A DNA stretch of 64,000 bases, from positions 2,170,001 through 2,234,000 of the forward strand of contig NZ_CP017661.1 in the NCBI RefSeq assembly GCF_016805985.1, given 5' to 3'. Positions 16,974-28,318 of the stretch are shown piece after piece. This stretch comes from Microbacterium sp. JZ31 (lineage in GTDB: Bacteria; Actinomycetota; Actinomycetes; Actinomycetales; Microbacteriaceae). The notes under the pieces were generated by a model. That model did not search any database. It saw only the letters and a program-made list of their open reading frames with translations, and had not been told where the DNA came from. The position numbers were made by a program, and so were the translations under genes. How positions within the stretch are numbered: position 1 is the first letter of the stretch; each line of letters starts with the position of its first letter.

Positions 16974-18935
16974 ATGCCGACGCTCCCGTACGGATCCTGG
17001 CCGTCGCCGATCTCGGCGTCCGACATCGCGGGCGGATCGCCCCGACTCGACGGGGCGCGCTTCGTCGGGCCGGATGCGCAGATCTGGTGGAGCGAGAGCG
17101 TCCCCGCCGAGAAGGGGCGCACCGCGATCCTGCGGCAGGGCGGCGACGGAGTGGAGACGCTGCTGCCCGCGCCGTGGAGCGCGCGGTCGCGCGTGCACGA
17201 GTACGGCGGCGGTGCGTGGACCGCGACCGACGACGGCCTGCTGCTGTTCGTCGAGGGCGCGGATCAGCGCGTGCACCGGGTGTCGCCGGGCGGCGCACCC
17301 GAGCCGCTCACGCCCGGCGGGCTGGGGATGGCGTTCGGCGACCTGACATGGGCGGAGGGCCGCTTGTGGGCGGTGCGCGAGACGCACGGCGAGGCGCGCG
17401 TGCCGACGCGCGACATCGTGGTCATCCCGCTCGACGGCTCCGCCGCCGAGGACCCGTCCGCGCTCGTCAGCGTCGTGGCCGGATCGGACTTCCTCGCCTA
17501 TCCCGCCCCGCGCGGCGACCGCCTGGCATGGATCGCGTGGAACCACCCCGACATGCCGTGGGATGCGGCAGAGCTGCGGGTCGGCCGGATCGGACCCGAC
17601 GGGACCGTGGCCGAGCACGCGCTTGTCGCCGGTGGACGAACCGCCGACGGCCCGGTCGCGGCCCTGCAGCCGGAGTGGACGGGCGACGACGAGCTGCTGT
17701 TCAGCGCCGATCCGGCGGGCGATGAACCCGGAAACGGGCGGTGGAACCTCCACGTGGTTCACCTGGACGGCCTCACCCCCACCCGCGCCGAGGGGCTCCA
17801 CCCGGTCGACGCCGACACGGGAGGCCCGCTGTGGAACCTCGGCGCGCGCTGGTTCGCGCCGCTCGCCGACGGCCGGATCCTTGCGGTGCGCACACACGGC
17901 ACCGACGCCCTGGTGGTGCTCGACCCGGCCGGCGGCGCGGCCGACCTGTGGGAGACCCCGCTGTCGGGCGGCATCCTGGTCCGAGACGTGCGCGGCGCGC
18001 GCGTGCTGCTCACGGGCGCCGGGGGCCACGTGCCCGGCGGGCTGTGGCTGCTGGACGTCGATGGCCGAACGATCGCGGCCGTGCGCGGCGGTGCGTCCAC
18101 GCTGGACCCGGCGTGGCTGCCGCCCTCCCGCGCGGTGACGTTCGACGGCCCGGACGGCGACGTCCACGCCTTCGCGTATCCACCGACGAATCCCGACGCC
18201 GACGCACCGAAGGGCGAGCTGCCGCCGTACCTCGTGCTTGTGCACGGCGGCCCCACGGCCCACTCCTCGGGCGTGCTCTCGCTCGCAATCGCCTTCTTCA
18301 CCAGCCGCGGCATCGGCGTGCTCGACGTCAACTACGGCGGATCGACCGGGTATGGGCGCGCGTACCGCGAGCGGCTGCAGGGCCGATGGGGCGTGGCCGA
18401 CGTAGCGGACACCGCGGCGGCCGCGCGCGGTCTCGCGTCCGCCGGACTCGCCGATCCGGCACGCATCGCGATCAAGGGCGGCTCGGCGGGCGGATGGACC
18501 GTGCTGTGCGCGGTCGCCGACACCGATGCCTTCGCGGCGGGCATCAGCCGGTACGGCGTCGCCGACCTGCGCCGCCTGGCCGAGGACACGCACGACTTCG
18601 AGGCCCGGTACCTCGACGGCCTCGTGGGCCCACTGCCGGAGGCGGAGGACGTGTACCTCAGCCGCTCCCCCCTGTCTCGTCCCGAGAGCCTGCGGACGCC
18701 GCTGCTGATCCTGCAGGGCTCGGAGGACCCGGTCGTCCCGCCGTCGCAGTCGGAGGCGCTGCGCGACGCGCTCGCGGCGAACGGCGTGCCGCACAAGTAC
18801 GTGCTGTTCGAGGGCGAGTCGCACGGCTTCCGGCAGGCGGAGACCCTCGTGCGCGCGTTCGAGACGGAGCTGGCCTTCCTCGGCGGGGTCCTGGGATTCG
18901 ACACCCCGGGCGTCCCGCCGCTCGATCTCGACTGA
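16974..18935 (+). CDS. S9-family prolyl oligopeptidase-like serine peptidase
   Basis: A 653-aa cytoplasmic peptidase with an N-terminal beta-propeller-like region (about 1-395) and a C-terminal alpha/beta hydrolase domain. LVLVHGGPTAHSSG forms the oxyanion region, the nucleophile serine is in KGGSAGGWTVL (about residue 505), the aspartate in QGSEDPVVPPSQ (about 585), and the histidine in GESHGFRQ (about 618), completing the triad. No signal peptide. It resembles dipeptidyl aminopeptidase/acylaminoacyl peptidases; the substrate is unknown. ATG 16974 is preferred over an in-frame GTG at 16965 because of the -10 spacing. Confidence 0.88.
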   Translation: MPTLPYGSWPSPISASDIAGGSPRLDGARFVGPDAQIWWSESVPAEKGRTAILRQGGDGVETLLPAPWSARSRVHEYGGGAWTATDDGLLLFVEGADQRVHRVSPGGAPEPLTPGGLGMAFGDLTWAEGRLWAVRETHGEARVPTRDIVVIPLDGSAAEDPSALVSVVAGSDFLAYPAPRGDRLAWIAWNHPDMPWDAAELRVGRIGPDGTVAEHALVAGGRTADGPVAALQPEWTGDDELLFSADPAGDEPGNGRWNLHVVHLDGLTPTRAEGLHPVDADTGGPLWNLGARWFAPLADGRILAVRTHGTDALVVLDPAGGAADLWETPLSGGILVRDVRGARVLLTGAGGHVPGGLWLLDVDGRTIAAVRGGASTLDPAWLPPSRAVTFDGPDGDVHAFAYPPTNPDADAPKGELPPYLVLVHGGPTAHSSGVLSLAIAFFTSRGIGVLDVNYGGSTGYGRAYRERLQGRWGVADVADTAAAARGLASAGLADPARIAIKGGSAGGWTVLCAVADTDAFAAGISRYGVADLRRLAEDTHDFEARYLDGLVGPLPEAEDVYLSRSPLSRPESLRTPLLILQGSEDPVVPPSQSEALRDALAANGVPHKYVLFEGESHGFRQAETLVRAFETELAFLGGVLGFDTPGVPPLDLD

Positions 18936-18942
18936 GCGCGTC

Positions 18943-18959
18943 ACCGCCGGCCGGGCGGT
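18943..18959. terminator. Small hairpin between convergent genes
   Basis: ACCGCC pairs with GGCGGT around a 5-nt loop between the S9 peptidase and a GNAT gene; a possible bidirectional terminator. Confidence 0.4.
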
Positions 18960-18969
18960 CCCGAAGCGG

Positions 18970-19569
18970 TCAGGCCAGCGGCATCGCGAAGGCCTGCACA
19001 CCCGGGTGGGACTCGAGCCGCGTGAAGCCCAGGCGGTCGTAGAAGGCGAGCGCCCCGGTGTTCCTGTCCGACGCGGCGAGGTGAAGGCCCGGCACGCGGC
19101 GGCTCCTCAGCGCCGCGACGAGCGTGTCGATCAGCGCGCGGCCGAGACCCTGTCCCTGCGCTTCCGGCAGCAGGTCGATATGCAGGTGCGCCGGATACCC
19201 GAGCCCCGCGTACGGCTCGGCGCCCGCGCGGCGTCCGTACGCGTAGGTGACGGTGCCGTCCTGTCGCGTGCGCTCGGACTCCGGCTGCGGGAAGCGCTCG
19301 GCGAATCGCGGCCACCACTCGTCGCGGAACCAGTCCTCGAACGAATCGGTGTCGTCCGTGCCGATGACGTAGCCGACGACCCGGCCGTCCAGCGCCTCGA
19401 CGACGAACGCGAGATCCGGATGCCGCGTCACGTACGGCAGCGCGAACACCAGCGCCCAGAGGTCGTCGTCCTCGAAGACGCCCGTCGCATCCGATCCGTG
19501 ATCCGCCGTGCGCAGGCAGACCTCGGCCACCGCGTCGCGATCGCCGGGCCGATAGGGCCGGATGCGCAC
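18970..19569 (-). CDS. GNAT-family N-acetyltransferase
   Basis: A 199-aa single-domain acetyl-CoA-dependent acetyltransferase. It begins RIRPYRPGDRDAVAEVCLRT; the acetyl-CoA pyrophosphate loop is LLPEAQGQGLGRALIDTL near residue 145, followed by ASDRNTGALAFYDRLGF. The DPLAF.VVEALDGRVVGYVIG-like beta4 stretch is near residue 55. The acceptor is unknown; relatives are often annotated as beta-N-acetylglucosaminidase-like or uncharacterised GNATs. GTG 19569 starts one base after the hflX stop, so it is coupled to hflX. Confidence 0.8.
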   Translation of the reverse strand: MRIRPYRPGDRDAVAEVCLRTADHGSDATGVFEDDDLWALVFALPYVTRHPDLAFVVEALDGRVVGYVIGTDDTDSFEDWFRDEWWPRFAERFPQPESERTRQDGTVTYAYGRRAGAEPYAGLGYPAHLHIDLLPEAQGQGLGRALIDTLVAALRSRRVPGLHLAASDRNTGALAFYDRLGFTRLESHPGVQAFAMPLA

Positions 19570-19570
19570 G

Positions 19571-21124
19571 CTATGCGACCCGATACGGGTCGAGCGCGGC
19601 AGCGAGCCGCTCCGACACGTGCGCGTGCACGAGCGTGCCGCCCTCCTCGTGCGAGCGCTCGAGCAGGTGGCCCTGCTCGTGGATCGCCGAAATGAGGTCG
19701 CCGCGGTCGTACGGCACAAGCGCGCGCAGCTCGACGTCCGGCAGCGGCAGCGCCTCCTCGATGACGCGACGCAGCTCCTCGATGCCCGCCCCCGTCCGGG
19801 AGGACACGAACACGGCCTTCGGCTCGAGACCCCGCAGCACGAGCTTCGTGTCCTCGTCCACGAGGTCGGCCTTGTTGAACACGATGATCTCGTGGATGTC
19901 GCGCGCGCCGACATCGCCCATCACGTCGCGCACGGTTTGGATCTGACCGGCGGGATCGGGATGATGCGCATCCACCACGTGCAGGATGACGTCGGCGTCG
20001 GCGACCTCCTCGAGCGTCGAGCGGAACGCCTCCACGAGCTGATGCGGCAGGTTGCGCACGAAGCCGACCGTGTCGGCGAGCGTGTACACGCGCCCGTCGG
20101 ACGTCTCGGACCGGCGCACGGTGGCATCCAGCGTCGCGAACAGGGCGTTCTCGACGAGCACGCCCGCGCTCGTGAGCCGGTTCAGCAGGCTCGACTTGCC
20201 GGCGTTGGTGTAGCCCGCGATCGCGACGGACGGGATCGTGTTGCGCTTGCGCTCGCCGCGCTTCGCCTCGCGGGCGGGCGCGAAGTCGCGGATCTGCCGC
20301 CGCAGCTGCGCCATGCGCGTGCGGATGCGGCGACGGTCCAGCTCGATCTTCGTCTCACCGGGACCGCGCGAGCCCATGCCCGCGCCGCCGGCGCCGACCT
20401 GGCCACCGGCCTGGCGGCTCATCGACTCACCCCAGCCGCGCAGACGCGGCAGCAGGTACTCGAGCTGCGCGAGCTCGACCTGCGCCTTGCCCTCGCGGCT
20501 CTTCGCGTGCTGGCTGAAGATGTCGAGGATGACGGTCGTGCGGTCGATGACCTTGACCTTGACGACGTCCTCGAGCGCACGCCGCTGGCTGGGCGCCAGC
20601 TCGGTGTCGGCGATCACGGTGTCGGCGCCCACGGCCGCGACGATGTCCTTGAGCTCGCCGGCCTTGCCCCGACCGACGTAGGTCGCGGGATCCGGATGCG
20701 GGCGTCGCTGCAGCACGCCGTCGAGCACGACCGCACCGGCCGTCTCCGCGAGCGCCGCGAGTTCGCGCAGCGAGTTCTCGGCGTCGAGCTGCGAGCCCTG
20801 CGAGTAGACGCCGACCAGCACGACGTTCTCGAGTCGCAGCTGCCGGTACTCGACCTCGGTGACGTCCTCGAGCTCCGTCGACAGGCCGACGACGCGGCGC
20901 AGCGCGGCGCGCTCCTCGCGGTCCCACTGCTCGCCGTCGGTCGTGCCCTCACCCGTGGTCGCGCCATCCTGCAGCGCCTGCGCAGCCCCGAAGACCCGTG
21001 CTCCGGTGCGGTTCTCGGCGCGCGAGAGCACGCGATCCACCAGGTCGGTCGTTCCCGCCTCGCGGCCGCGATCGTCATCGACGCCGCCCAGAGAAGTGGG
21101 ATCGGGGGTGGTGGTGTCAGTCAT
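19571..21124 (-). CDS. hflX: GTPase HflX
   Basis: HflX (517 aa) is a ribosome-associated GTPase that splits stalled 70S ribosomes under stress. The N-terminal HflX domain includes DTELAPSQRRALED and EYLLPRLRGWGESM followed by GPGETKIELDRRR. The G domain has G1 GYTNAGKSSLLNRL (about residue 300), G3 DTVGFVRNLPH and G4 FNKADLV. An acidic Asp/Thr-rich extension of about 90 residues precedes the conserved part. GAAAGG precedes ATG 21124. It is followed by a coupled GNAT gene. Confidence 0.95.
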   Translation of the reverse strand: MTDTTTPDPTSLGGVDDDRGREAGTTDLVDRVLSRAENRTGARVFGAAQALQDGATTGEGTTDGEQWDREERAALRRVVGLSTELEDVTEVEYRQLRLENVVLVGVYSQGSQLDAENSLRELAALAETAGAVVLDGVLQRRPHPDPATYVGRGKAGELKDIVAAVGADTVIADTELAPSQRRALEDVVKVKVIDRTTVILDIFSQHAKSREGKAQVELAQLEYLLPRLRGWGESMSRQAGGQVGAGGAGMGSRGPGETKIELDRRRIRTRMAQLRRQIRDFAPAREAKRGERKRNTIPSVAIAGYTNAGKSSLLNRLTSAGVLVENALFATLDATVRRSETSDGRVYTLADTVGFVRNLPHQLVEAFRSTLEEVADADVILHVVDAHHPDPAGQIQTVRDVMGDVGARDIHEIIVFNKADLVDEDTKLVLRGLEPKAVFVSSRTGAGIEELRRVIEEALPLPDVELRALVPYDRGDLISAIHEQGHLLERSHEEGGTLVHAHVSERLAAALDPYRVA

Positions 21125-21269
21125 CCAAACCTTTCGTTCCGACGCTTCGCGGCTGATCCGCGCGCATCGAGTTCTTCAGCTTATTCTTCCGCGTGTCGCG
21201 CGGCTATGGGACGGGTTGTCCGGGCCGATCCGGCGACGCCTGCCCTCGCCCGGGCGGCGGCTCCTCCGC

Positions 21270-21275
21270 TACGCT
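21270..21275 (+). promoter_or_regulatory. -10 box of the class I methyltransferase gene
   Basis: TACGCT lies 8 nt before ATG 21284, a leaderless arrangement. Confidence 0.45.
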
Positions 21276-21283
21276 GGCCCCCT

Positions 21284-21928
21284 ATGGTGGACCATTACTT
21301 CTCCGCGAGTCCCACCAGTCCCGAGAACCTCCGACGCATCCGGCTTTCCCTGGCCGGGCGCCCCGTGGAGCTCACGACGGCCGCCGGAGTGTTCAGCCCC
21401 GAGCGTCTCGACGTGGGGACCTCGGTGCTGCTCGCGAACACGCCCGAGCCGCCCTCCGGCGGCGACTTCCTCGACCTCGGCTCCGGCTGGGGCCCGATCG
21501 CACTCTCCATGGCGATGATGTCCCCCCGCGCACGCGTGTGGGCCGTGGACGTCAACGAGCGTGCCCTCGACCTGGTGCGACGCAATGCGGCGTCGCTCGG
21601 CCTCGACAATGTCAACGCCGTGCTGCCCGAGGATGTTCCCGAGCACGTGACCTTCCGCGCGATCCGCTCGAATCCGCCGATCCGGGTCGGCAAGTCGGTG
21701 CTGCACGACCTGCTGGAGACCTGGATCCCGCGCCTGGCCGAGCGCAGCGACGCGCACCTCGTAGTCAAGCGCGACCTCGGCTCGGATTCGCTGCAGCGCT
21801 GGCTCGCCGCGACGTTCGCGGACGGCTTCAGCGTCCATCGCACGGCGACGGGGAAGGGCTACCGCGTGCTCAAGGTGCGCCGACACGGCTCCCCTCCCAC
21901 CGAGCCGGTGCAGCTTCCCGAGGTCTGA
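21284..21928 (+). CDS. Class I SAM-dependent methyltransferase, RsmC-like
   Basis: A 214-aa methyltransferase of the MTS/RsmC type. The start MVDHYFSASP, SAM motif FLDLGSGWGPIALSMA (about residue 64), acidic loop VWAVDVNERALDLVRRN and the catalytic-type tetrapeptide in IRSNPPIRVG (about 131) fit 16S rRNA (guanine-N2) methyltransferases, though the actinobacterial enzyme is half the size of E. coli RsmC and consists of the catalytic domain only. The rRNA target is inferred. It ends 3 nt from convergent mobA. Confidence 0.82.
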   Translation: MVDHYFSASPTSPENLRRIRLSLAGRPVELTTAAGVFSPERLDVGTSVLLANTPEPPSGGDFLDLGSGWGPIALSMAMMSPRARVWAVDVNERALDLVRRNAASLGLDNVNAVLPEDVPEHVTFRAIRSNPPIRVGKSVLHDLLETWIPRLAERSDAHLVVKRDLGSDSLQRWLAATFADGFSVHRTATGKGYRVLKVRRHGSPPTEPVQLPEV

Positions 21929-21931
21929 CCC

Positions 21932-22507
21932 TCACTCCCCCGCCGCGTCGGCCTCGGCCAGCGCCGCGCGCAGGAGGTCGGGGGTGTCGACGTCCATCGC
22001 CTCGCGCGCGCCGATCGTCACGCGCGCCGGCTCGACGTCGTCGTACAGGATCCGCAGGGGGCGGTCGGCCGGATCGCCCAGCCGCGCGAGCCGCTCGCGC
22101 AGCAGCGCCTCGGGCCACGCGGCGCACAGGGGCTGCATCCGCCCGTCCCCGTCGACGGCGACCGCGGGCGCAGCCTGGGCGAGGGCATGCAGCGTGGCGG
22201 GCGTGACGTACGGCATGTCGCCGCCGAGCAGCAGGATCACGCCGCCGCTGGCCGGATCGAGCGCCGCGACGCCCGCGGCGACGGCCGCGAGCGGTCCTGC
22301 GAAGGGCGGATCCTCGCGGACGACCGCGACGCCGTCCGGCACACCCGCCGGGTCGCCGACCACCAGCGGATCGGCCCCCGCGGCGCGCAGCGCGGAGATC
22401 GCGCGCGCCACGATCGGGACGCCGCCGATCGAGATGGCGGGCTTGTGCCTGCCGCCCAGGCGCGACGACCGCCCGCCCGCCAGCACGATGCCGCGCAGGG
22501 GCGTCAT
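21932..22507 (-). CDS. MobA-like nucleotidyltransferase
   Basis: A 191-aa NTP-transferase of the MobA (molybdenum cofactor guanylyltransferase) family. The nucleotide-binding signature GIVLAGGRSSRLGGRHKPAI is at residues 6-25, and the metal-binding aspartate is in LLGGDMPYV near residue 95. No other molybdenum cofactor gene is nearby, so the exact role is uncertain; other sugar or cofactor nucleotidyltransferases remain possible. It starts one base after the dapF stop and is probably cotranscribed with dapF. Confidence 0.75.
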   Translation of the reverse strand: MTPLRGIVLAGGRSSRLGGRHKPAISIGGVPIVARAISALRAAGADPLVVGDPAGVPDGVAVVREDPPFAGPLAAVAAGVAALDPASGGVILLLGGDMPYVTPATLHALAQAAPAVAVDGDGRMQPLCAAWPEALLRERLARLGDPADRPLRILYDDVEPARVTIGAREAMDVDTPDLLRAALAEADAAGE

Positions 22508-22508
22508 G

Positions 22509-23387
22509 TCAGGCCAGGGTGACGGTACCGGAGTAGACGAGCACGGCGGGCCCGGACAGCGCGACGTGCTCGCCGTCCTGGGCGGGGAACATCCGGACGC
22601 CGAGCGTCCCGCCCGGCACCTCGACGCGCCAATGGTCGGGCGCGCTGCGCCCGGCCCAGTCGCGCACGGCGAGCGCCGTCGCGGCGACGCCCGTGCCGCA
22701 GCTGAGCGTCTCCCCGACGCCGCGCTCGAAGACACGCATCCGGACGTGTCCGACGCCGTCCTTCACGAGCGGCTCGCGCGGCACGACGAACTCCACGTTC
22801 GCGCCGTGCGGCGGCTCGGGATCGATGATCGGCCGGGAGGCGAGCTCGAGGCCGTCGAGCTCCTCGTCCGATGCGAGCGCGACGACCACGTGCGGGTTGC
22901 CGACGTCGATGCCGAGCCCCGGACGCGCCACGCTGAGGCCCTTCGCCGCGACGAGCGGATCGCCCGGCTCGGCGCGCCAGCGGCCGAGGTCCACCTGGTA
23001 GCCGCTGTCGCTGCGCATCACGTCGCGGACGCCGGCGCGCGTGCCGATGGGCAGCGTCGATCCGGCGGGCAGCTCGGCAAGCCCTGCCTGCAGCAGGTAG
23101 TGGGCGAAGACGCGCACGCCGTTGCCGCACATCTCGGCCTTCGAGCCGTCGGCGTTGCGGTAGTCCATGAACCACTCGGCGTCGGGCTCCTCGGCGAGCG
23201 ACGCGGCGCCCTCCGGGATGCGCGCCGAGCGCACCACCCGCAGCAGGCCGTCGGCGCCGATGCCGAACCGGCGATCGCACAGGGCGGCGATCTGCGCGTC
23301 GCTCAAGTCGAGCTCGCCGTCGGGGTCGGCGACGATCACGAAGTCGTTCCCCGTGCCGTGGCCCTTGGTGAAGGCGATCTCGGTCAT
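22509..23387 (-). CDS. dapF: Diaminopimelate epimerase
   Basis: DapF (292 aa) interconverts LL- and meso-diaminopimelate in lysine and peptidoglycan synthesis, without cofactor, using two cysteines. These are in [11 protein letters not shown] (about residue 85) and [14 protein letters not shown] (about 227). The N-terminus [14 protein letters not shown] is typical, as is ANVEFV. A leaderless-type TAGACT lies 6 nt before ATG 23387. dapA and dapB are elsewhere in this window rather than in an operon with it. Confidence 0.96.
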   Translation of the reverse strand: MTEIAFTKGHGTGNDFVIVADPDGELDLSDAQIAALCDRRFGIGADGLLRVVRSARIPEGAASLAEEPDAEWFMDYRNADGSKAEMCGNGVRVFAHYLLQAGLAELPAGSTLPIGTRAGVRDVMRSDSGYQVDLGRWRAEPGDPLVAAKGLSVARPGLGIDVGNPHVVVALASDEELDGLELASRPIIDPEPPHGANVEFVVPREPLVKDGVGHVRMRVFERGVGETLSCGTGVAATALAVRDWAGRSAPDHWRVEVPGGTLGVRMFPAQDGEHVALSGPAVLVYSGTVTLA

Positions 23388-23393
23388 TCGTCC

Positions 23394-23399
23394 AGTCTA
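23394..23399 (-). promoter_or_regulatory. -10 box of dapF (leaderless)
   Basis: TAGACT lies 6 nt before ATG 23387. Confidence 0.5.
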
Positions 23400-23507
23400 T
23401 TTGCGCTCGGGAGCGGAAGATCCGGCCGGCTCAGCGGAGCACGTACACGGCATGCGCGTCGTCGCCCTCCCCATCGGTGCCCCAGCCCGCGCTGCGTCGC
23501 GCTCGGC

Positions 23508-23933
23508 TCAGTCGTCGGGGATCAGGCGGCGGCCGGTCACCCGTGTCATCTCGCGCCGGTAGCCGATCGCGTCGTAGTACTCCAGCACCGGTTCGTTGTC
23601 GGCGCGCACCATCAGCATGACCTTGGGACAGCCGAGCGCCTCCAGCCGCGCCTCCGCCTCGGCGATCAGGCGGCGGCCGATGCCCTCGCCGCGGCGCTGC
23701 GACGCGGTCGCCAGGTAGTAGAGCCAGCCGCGATGCCCGTCGTACCCGGCCATGACGGATCCGACGACCTCGCCGCCGTCCGCCGCGACCAGCAGCAGGT
23801 TGGGCCAGACCGCGCGCGCCCGCGCGATATCGGCGTGGGGGTCGTTCCAGGGCCGGGTCAGCCCGGCCTCGCGCCACAGGGCGACGACCGCACCCTCATC
23901 CGCGGCGGCGAAGGAGCGGATGTCGACGGTCAC
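23508..23933 (-). CDS. GNAT-family acetyltransferase (YpeA-like)
   Basis: A 141-aa single-domain acetyltransferase similar in layout to E. coli Ype[31 protein letters not shown] at the N-terminus in two conserved pieces, then [20 protein letters not shown] and the acetyl-CoA loop [17 protein letters not shown] near residue 85. The substrate is unknown. GTG 23933 overlaps the miaA stop (GTGA), making it the last gene of the miaB-miaA unit. Confidence 0.82.
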   Translation of the reverse strand: MTVDIRSFAAADEGAVVALWREAGLTRPWNDPHADIARARAVWPNLLLVAADGGEVVGSVMAGYDGHRGWLYYLATASQRRGEGIGRRLIAEAEARLEALGCPKVMLMVRADNEPVLEYYDAIGYRREMTRVTGRRLIPDD

Positions 23934-24895
23934 GCGATCGAGTCTGCCAGGGACTGCGGATCCGCCGCGCCGGCGTCGAACCAGCTGACGTCCACGCCCG
24001 GTGAGGGCGAGTAGCGCTTGAACCACGACACCTGCCGGCGCGCGTAGCGGCGGGTCAGGGCCTGCGTCTCGGCGATCGCCTCCGCCTCGGTCGTCTCGCC
24101 CTTCAGCTGCGCCAGCGCCTGGGCGTAGCCGATCGCACGGGCGGCCGTCTTGCCGCGCTCGAGCCCCTGCTCGCGCAGCCGGGCGGTCTCCTCCAGCATC
24201 CCGTCGGCCCACATCCGCTCGACGCGGCGATCGAGGCGGTCGATCAGGGCGGGTCGCTCCATCCGCAGCCCGACGATGGTCACCGGCCGCCAAGCCACAG
24301 GCTCCTCCGGCAGCGCGGCGCCGTGCGTGCCCTCCCCCAGCGCGAGGATCTCCAATGCGCGGACGATGCGCCGCCCGTTCTGCGGATCCACCCGGGCGGC
24401 GGTGGCCGCATCCTCGCGCTGCAGCCGGGCGTACAGCGCGCCCGCGCCGTGCTCCGCCAGCTCCGCCTCGAGCCGGGCGCGCAGGGCCTCGTCACGGGGC
24501 GGGAAGCGGAAGTCGAACAGCACGCTCGAGACGTACAGCCCCGATCCGCCGACGAGGATCGCGTGGCGTCCGCGATCCTGGATCGCCCGGATGGCGGTGC
24601 GCGCGTCCCGCTGGTAGCGCGCGACCGCCGCGTCCTCCGTGACGTCCAGGACGTCGAACAGGTGATGCGGAATGCCGCGCCGATCCTCGACCGGGAGCTT
24701 CGCGGTGCCGATGTCCATGCCCCGATAGAGCTGCATGGCGTCGGCGTTCACGATCTCGGCGGGCTCGCCGCGCGCCGCGAGAGCGTCGGCGAGATCGAGC
24801 GACAGGTCGCTCTTGCCCGTGCCGGTGGCGCCGACGACGGCGAAGAGACCGGGGTCGTGGGTGCCCTCCCGGGGTGTGCGCGGCGGCGGGTTCAC
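23930..24895 (-). CDS. miaA: tRNA dimethylallyltransferase
   Basis: MiaA (321 aa) transfers a dimethylallyl group to A37 of tRNAs reading UNN codons. The P-loop [18 protein letters not shown] is near residue 20, [18 protein letters not shown] near 53 and [11 protein letters not shown] near 110. Its product is the substrate of MiaB, encoded just upstream. The start is taken as GTG 24895, which overlaps the miaB stop (GTGA). The first 15 residues are Pro/Arg-rich and outside the conserved domain, so a later start is possible. Confidence 0.95.
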   Translation of the reverse strand: MNPPPRTPREGTHDPGLFAVVGATGTGKSDLSLDLADALAARGEPAEIVNADAMQLYRGMDIGTAKLPVEDRRGIPHHLFDVLDVTEDAAVARYQRDARTAIRAIQDRGRHAILVGGSGLYVSSVLFDFRFPPRDEALRARLEAELAEHGAGALYARLQREDAATAARVDPQNGRRIVRALEILALGEGTHGAALPEEPVAWRPVTIVGLRMERPALIDRLDRRVERMWADGMLEETARLREQGLERGKTAARAIGYAQALAQLKGETTEAEAIAETQALTRRYARRQVSWFKRYSPSPGVDVSWFDAGAADPQSLADSIA

Positions 24896-26439
24896 ACGCC
24901 GATGCGCAGCGTGGGAAGGCCCAGCTTGACCGCGCCGCCCGCCGTCGTGGAGCCGGGCGCCGGCACGGCGCACGACTCCGCCTGCGAGCGGTCCCAGGCA
25001 TCGCCGGCACGCGTGCGGCGGATGCGCAGCGGCGCGCCGTCGCGCGAGTCGGCGAGCAGGTGCGAGGGCGCGGCGTGCGTGACCTCGACCGTGACGACGT
25101 CGCCGGGCCGCGGCAGCTCGGAGCCGGCGGGCACCTCGAAGTGCACGAGGCGGTTGTCCTCCGCGCGACCCGTGAGCCGATGCGTCGCGGCGTCCTTCTT
25201 CCCCTCGCCCGTCGAGACGAGCACCTCGAGCGAGCGGCCGAGCTGCTTCTGGTTCTCCTCGAGCGTGATGCGCTGCTGCAGCGCGATCAGGCGGTCGTAG
25301 CGCTCCTGCACGATCTCCTTGGGCACCTGGTTCGGCATGGTCGCCGCCGGTGTGCCCTCGCGGATCGAGTACTGGAACGTGAAGGCGCTCGCGAAGCGGG
25401 ACTGCTCGACGACGCGCATGGTGTCCTCGAAGTCCTCGTCGGTCTCGCCGGGGAACCCGACGATGATGTCGGTCGTGATGGCGGCGTGCGGGATCCGCTC
25501 GCGCACCCGTTGGAGGATTCCGAGGAACTTCGCGCTGCGGTAGGAGCGGCGCATCTCGCGCAGGATCCGGTCGCTCCCCGACTGCAGCGGCATGTGCAGC
25601 TGCGGCATCACGGCGGGCGTCTCCGCCATCGCGTCGATCACGTCGTCGGTGAAGGCCGCAGGGTGCGGGCTCGTGAAGCGGATGCGCTCGAGCCCCTCGA
25701 TCTCCCCGGCGGCGCGCAGCAGCTTGCCGAACGCCTGGCGGTCGCCGAACTCGACGCCGTACGAGTTCACGTTCTGGCCGAGCAGCGTCACCTCGATCGC
25801 GCCGTCCTCGACGAGCAGGCGGATCTCGTTCAGGATGTCGCCGGGCCGGCGGTCCTTCTCCTTGCCGCGCAGGCTCGGCACGATGCAGAACGTGCAGGTG
25901 TTGTTGCAGCCGACCGAGATCGACACCCAGCCGCTGTAGACGGAGTCGCGCTTGGTGGGCAGCGTCGAGGGGAACGTCTCGAGCGACTCGAGGATCTCCA
26001 GCTCGGCCTCGCCGTTGTGCCGCGCGCGCTCGAGCAGGCTCGGCAGCGAGCCCATGTTGTGCGTGCCGAAGACGACGTCGACCCACGGCGCCTTGGTCTG
26101 CACCGCCTCCTTGTCCATCTGCGCGAGGCAGCCGCCGACGGCGATCTGCATGCCGTCGTGCTTGTCCTTGCGGGACTTGAGGTGACCGAGCGTGCCGTAG
26201 AGCTTTCCGGCCGCGTTGTCGCGCACGGCGCACGTGTTGATGATGACCACGTCGGCGTCGACGCCGGCCTCCGCGCGCACGTAGCCGGCGCTCTCGAGGG
26301 AGCCGGCCAGGCGCTCGGAGTCGTGCACGTTCATCTGACAGCCGAAGGTGCGCACCTCGTACGAACGCGGGCGGCCGTCGACGGTGAGGGCGGCGGGCGA
26401 CGGCTCGATGAGTGTGGGGGCGCTGGATGGTGTGGTCAT
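24892..26439 (-). CDS. miaB: tRNA-2-methylthio-N6-dimethylallyladenosine synthase
   Basis: MiaB (515 aa) is a radical SAM methylthiotransferase that adds the methylthio group to i6A37. The N-terminal UPF0004 domain has cysteines in [12 protein letters not shown] and [10 protein letters not shown] plus a third in VGGCLAQ. The radical SAM cluster is in [12 protein letters not shown] (CxxxCxxC, about residue 178), and a TRAM domain occupies about 385-450. It runs about 50 residues past the TRAM domain. TACAAT lies 9 nt before ATG 26439. miaA follows with a 4-nt overlap. Confidence 0.96.
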   Translation of the reverse strand: MTTPSSAPTLIEPSPAALTVDGRPRSYEVRTFGCQMNVHDSERLAGSLESAGYVRAEAGVDADVVIINTCAVRDNAAGKLYGTLGHLKSRKDKHDGMQIAVGGCLAQMDKEAVQTKAPWVDVVFGTHNMGSLPSLLERARHNGEAELEILESLETFPSTLPTKRDSVYSGWVSISVGCNNTCTFCIVPSLRGKEKDRRPGDILNEIRLLVEDGAIEVTLLGQNVNSYGVEFGDRQAFGKLLRAAGEIEGLERIRFTSPHPAAFTDDVIDAMAETPAVMPQLHMPLQSGSDRILREMRRSYRSAKFLGILQRVRERIPHAAITTDIIVGFPGETDEDFEDTMRVVEQSRFASAFTFQYSIREGTPAATMPNQVPKEIVQERYDRLIALQQRITLEENQKQLGRSLEVLVSTGEGKKDAATHRLTGRAEDNRLVHFEVPAGSELPRPGDVVTVEVTHAAPSHLLADSRDGAPLRIRRTRAGDAWDRSQAESCAVPAPGSTTAGGAVKLGLPTLRIGV

Positions 26440-26448
26440 GGCCAGGCC

Positions 26449-26454
26449 ATTGTA
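26449..26454 (-). promoter_or_regulatory. -10 box of miaB
   Basis: TACAAT lies 9 nt before ATG 26439. A leaderless or near-leaderless start is likely. Confidence 0.5.
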
Positions 26455-26488
26455 CGTTTCGCCGACCGCGACGGCCCTGCGAGCGGGA

Positions 26489-27229
26489 TCAGTCGAAGCG
26501 GACCGAGGAGCGCGGGCGCCGTGCCTCCTCGAGGGCGGCCCGGGCCGCCGACAGAGCGAGTCCCCCGCCGTACCCGCGACGCGCCAGCTGGCCGCTCAGT
26601 CGCCGCAGCGCCGTGTCGTCATCGAAGCGCAGCAGGGACGACGCCTTTCCACGCGCGTACTCCAGTGCCCGCTCGAAGTCGTCGTCGGGCAGCTCCGCGA
26701 GCGCCTGATCGATCACGGCGCGGTCGATGCCGCGTGCCGAGAGCGCCTGCGCGATCGCCCGGCGCCCCTGGTTCTTGCGCTCGACGCCCGCGTACACGAG
26801 CTGGTCGGCGAGAGCGGCGTCATCGAGCGCTCCGAGGCGGACCAGCCGCTCGACGATCTCATCGATGTCGTCCATGTCGAGCTCGTCCTCGCGGAGCTTG
26901 GCGCGCGCTTCGGAGACCGACAGCGATCTCCGCCGGAGGGCCTTGACGAGCCGTGTCTCCGCCTGCGCGCGCCGCTCGTCCTGGTCGGGCTCGGCCGTGT
27001 CGTCCTCCGGCAGCTCGACGAAGCGGACGCCGGCTTTGCTCGGAGTGACCTCGAGTGGCTTGACGGGCTTGGGCCGCCGATCGCCCGGGCGCGACCCGAG
27101 GTCTCGCCACGTCGTGTGCCAGCTCTCGCCCTCGGGCGCTCCGCCGCGCGGAGCCTCCTCCGGCGAGGGCGCAGGTCCGCCGAAGAGCGGGATGACCGGC
27201 GCGATGCCGTCATCCCGCTCGTCAGCCAC
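26489..27229 (-). CDS. recX: Recombination regulator RecX
   Basis: RecX (246 aa) binds RecA filaments and limits their activity. Three tandem three-helix modules occupy about residues 95-240 ([54 protein letters not shown]). The first 90 residues are a Pro/Arg/Gly-rich extension, longer than in E. coli RecX (166 aa) and presumably disordered. GTG 27229 starts 30 nt after the recA stop, so it is cotranscribed with recA and shares its SOS control. Confidence 0.92.
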   Translation of the reverse strand: MADERDDGIAPVIPLFGGPAPSPEEAPRGGAPEGESWHTTWRDLGSRPGDRRPKPVKPLEVTPSKAGVRFVELPEDDTAEPDQDERRAQAETRLVKALRRRSLSVSEARAKLREDELDMDDIDEIVERLVRLGALDDAALADQLVYAGVERKNQGRRAIAQALSARGIDRAVIDQALAELPDDDFERALEYARGKASSLLRFDDDTALRRLSGQLARRGYGGGLALSAARAALEEARRPRSSVRFD

Positions 27230-27259
27230 GGTTCACCCCTGGTGCGCGGTCCACATCCA

Positions 27260-28318
<1,059 letters not shown>
